From assembly GCA_030039775.1 (NCBI GenBank), contig JASHUX010000211.1, positions 1-5,576 on the forward strand: DNA of 5,576 bases. Direction: 5' to 3'. This DNA comes from Alphaproteobacteria bacterium (GTDB lineage: Bacteria > Pseudomonadota > Alphaproteobacteria > ATCC43930 > CGMCC-115725). The translations under genes were made by a program, and so were the position numbers. How positions within the stretch are numbered: the first letter of the stretch is position 1; every line of letters starts with the position of its first letter. The notes below the pieces were generated by a model. It made no database searches. It worked only from the letters and a program-made list of their open reading frames with translations, and had not been told where the DNA came from. This document shows, one piece after another, positions 4,401-5,576 of the stretch.

Positions 4401-5576
4401 CTACGCCGCCTTGGGCGTGCGGATGTGCTCCGGCCGGAAACCCATGCCGACGACCCGCGCCGGAAAGCGCCGCAGGAACGGCAGCCAGTTGAACAGGTGC
4501 AGCACCCAAGGCGCCTTCACGGTTCGATCGCCGCCGAACAGCACCGGGCTGAGCACGCGGTTCTGAACCAGCACCTGCACGCCCTGCATCATCCGCACCG
4601 GCCATTCGCGGCGCCGTTGCACCGCCGCCAAATCGTCGAGACGTAGGCTCTTGTTCTTGAGCGGCGCCGCCAGGATGTTCGCCGCGGCGACGGCGTCCTG
4701 CACCGCGAGGTTCACGCCGACCCCGCCGATCGGCGACATCGCATGCGCGGCGTCGCCGATACATAACAGGCCCGGCCGGTACCACCGCGGCAGGCGGTCC
4801 ACCGCGACGGTCAGCAGCTTCACCTGGTCCCAATCGGTGATTTGGCCGATGCGATCGTGCAGAAAGGGCGCTATGGCGGCGATGTCGACATAAAACGCTG
4901 GAAGGCCGCGCGCGCGGACCTTGTCATAGGAGTCCTTGGGAATGACGAAGGCGCATTGCCAATAGTCGCCGCGGTCGATCGTCACGAGCACGCGGCCGCG
5001 GTCGATATTGCCGAGCGCGGCTTGCGGATCGTCGGCACGCCGCGTGACCCGGAACCACAGCACGTCGATCGGCGCGCCGATATTCATCGGCACGAATCCG
5101 GCGCGTTCGCGGATGGTCGAATGGCGGCCGTCGGCACCGACGACCAGATTGGCCCGGATGTCGAGCGGACCGCTCGGCCCGGTCGCGCGCAAACCGACCA
5201 CTAGCCCCCCTTCCTCGATCAGATCGGTCGCGTCGGTGCCCATGCGCAAATCGAAGGTGGGAAAGCGTTTGGCCGACTCGGCCAGAAAGTCCAGAAAATC
5301 CCACTGCGGCATGAAGGCGACGTATTTGCACGCGGTCGGCAGATGCGCGAAATCCCCAATCGCAAACAATTTGCCGCCGATTTGTCCCGCGATCGTCCGC
5401 ATTGCCTGATGCGGGCATTTCAGAAAATCGTCGAGCAGGCTCAGCTCGTGCATGAGCTGCAGCGTCGACGGGTGAATAGTATCGCCGCGGAAATCGCGAA
5501 AGAAATCGCCGTGCTTTTCCAGCACCACGACTTCGACCCCGGCACGCGCCAACAGATAGCCGAGCATCACGCCCGC
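4401..5576 (-). CDS. FAD-dependent oxidoreductase/monooxygenase (PF01494 type), 5' end outside window
   Basis: Group A flavoprotein monooxygenase-like enzyme; such enzymes use NAD(P)H and O2 to hydroxylate organic substrates, but the substrate here is unknown. The frame is open to the window edge (its 391 residues start AGVMLGYLLARAGVEVVVLEKH), so a few N-terminal residues, including most of the first GxGxxG, are missing. Visible are the end of the Rossmann dinucleotide fold with ribose-binding Glu20 in VVVLEKH, RDFRGDTIHPST (27-38), the DG motif GADGRHSTIRERAG (147-160), and the FAD-contacting GD motif GDAAHAMSP (274-282) followed by GGVGVNLAVQDA. The layout resembles UbiH/COG0654 proteins, but the RDFRGDTIHPST block is typical of a separate subgroup of uncharacterised alphaproteobacterial oxidoreductases, so I do not call it ubiH. 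A GTG at 5568-5570 and the ATG next to it fall inside the FAD fold and are not true starts. The stop is TAG at 4401-4403. No clear terminator follows. Confidence 0.93.
   Translation of the reverse strand, partial: AGVMLGYLLARAGVEVVVLEKHGDFFRDFRGDTIHPSTLQLMHELSLLDDFLKCPHQAMRTIAGQIGGKLFAIGDFAHLPTACKYVAFMPQWDFLDFLAESAKRFPTFDLRMGTDATDLIEEGGLVVGLRATGPSGPLDIRANLVVGADGRHSTIRERAGFVPMNIGAPIDVLWFRVTRRADDPQAALGNIDRGRVLVTIDRGDYWQCAFVIPKDSYDKVRARGLPAFYVDIAAIAPFLHDRIGQITDWDQVKLLTVAVDRLPRWYRPGLLCIGDAAHAMSPIGGVGVNLAVQDAVAAANILAAPLKNKSLRLDDLAAVQRRREWPVRMMQGVQVLVQNRVLSPVLFGGDRTVKAPWVLHLFNWLPFLRRFPARVVGMGFRPEHIRTPKAA

Noticed and set aside
4197..4646. 149-residue open frame on the plus strand
   Set aside because: Antisense to the 51-aa gene and to the end of the flavoprotein gene; rich in His/Arg/Gln, no SD or domain pattern.
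5565..5570. GTG/ATG near the right edge as the flavoprotein start
   Set aside because: The frame stays open to the window edge, and the residues just before and after (AGVMLGYLLARAG) belong to the FAD-binding fold, so the true start lies beyond the window.
1..5576. CRISPR array, tRNA, prophage or toxin-antitoxin system
   Set aside because: No regularly spaced repeats, no cloverleaf-like sequence and no phage or toxin-antitoxin gene pattern were seen; the Imm-like gene alone does not imply a prophage.

Overview
The window is GC-rich bacterial chromosome in which every gene I can support lies on the minus strand. The order of transcription (right to left) is: FAD-dependent oxidoreductase (5' end outside the window), a 51-aa DUF3096-type protein, a superinfection-immunity-like membrane protein, rpmH, rnpA, yidD, yidC, engB, and argB (3' end outside the window). 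The run rpmH-rnpA-yidD-yidC-engB-argB is a gene order I associate with Alphaproteobacteria, particularly Hyphomicrobiales-like lineages. The YidC form (long Pro/Ala-rich linker, large periplasmic domain) and the EngB N-terminal block IEAGRKLFAGACDF agree with that. I cannot name a genus.

Right part (4401-5576): the C-terminal 391 residues of a flavoprotein monooxygenase-type protein with clear FAD motifs. A 60-bp gap separates it from the small-protein pair (3849-4340). Each small gene has its own good Shine-Dalgarno (SD) sequence, and each encodes almost nothing but hydrophobic membrane helices. The 51-aa gene is short enough to be missed easily.

Central part (1302-3836): a TTGACT-17 bp-TAAAAA promoter drives rpmH (ribosomal protein L34, GTG start). 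This is followed with gaps of only a few bases by rnpA (RNase P protein), yidD (membrane-insertion helper) and yidC (membrane insertase). Together they link ribosome building, tRNA maturation and membrane-protein insertion in one transcription unit. Several of these genes lack an obvious SD and probably depend on translational coupling.

Left part (1-1301): after yidC comes the only sizeable gap within the cluster, 110 bp. Most of it (1191-1277) is an 87-bp repeat-type palindromic element: two hairpins facing each other, bounded by 10-bp perfect inverted repeats. Its edge coincides with the first base of the engB start codon. EngB (ribosome-assembly GTPase) then leads into argB (N-acetylglutamate kinase, arginine biosynthesis) after 12 bp.

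No stretch longer than 300 bases lacks a gene. I saw no tRNA, rRNA, CRISPR array, insertion sequence or phage gene, and I do not see a new multi-gene system. The most notable items are the REPIN-like element at the engB start, the overlooked 51-aa gene, and a possible SD-hiding hairpin before the superinfection-immunity-like gene.
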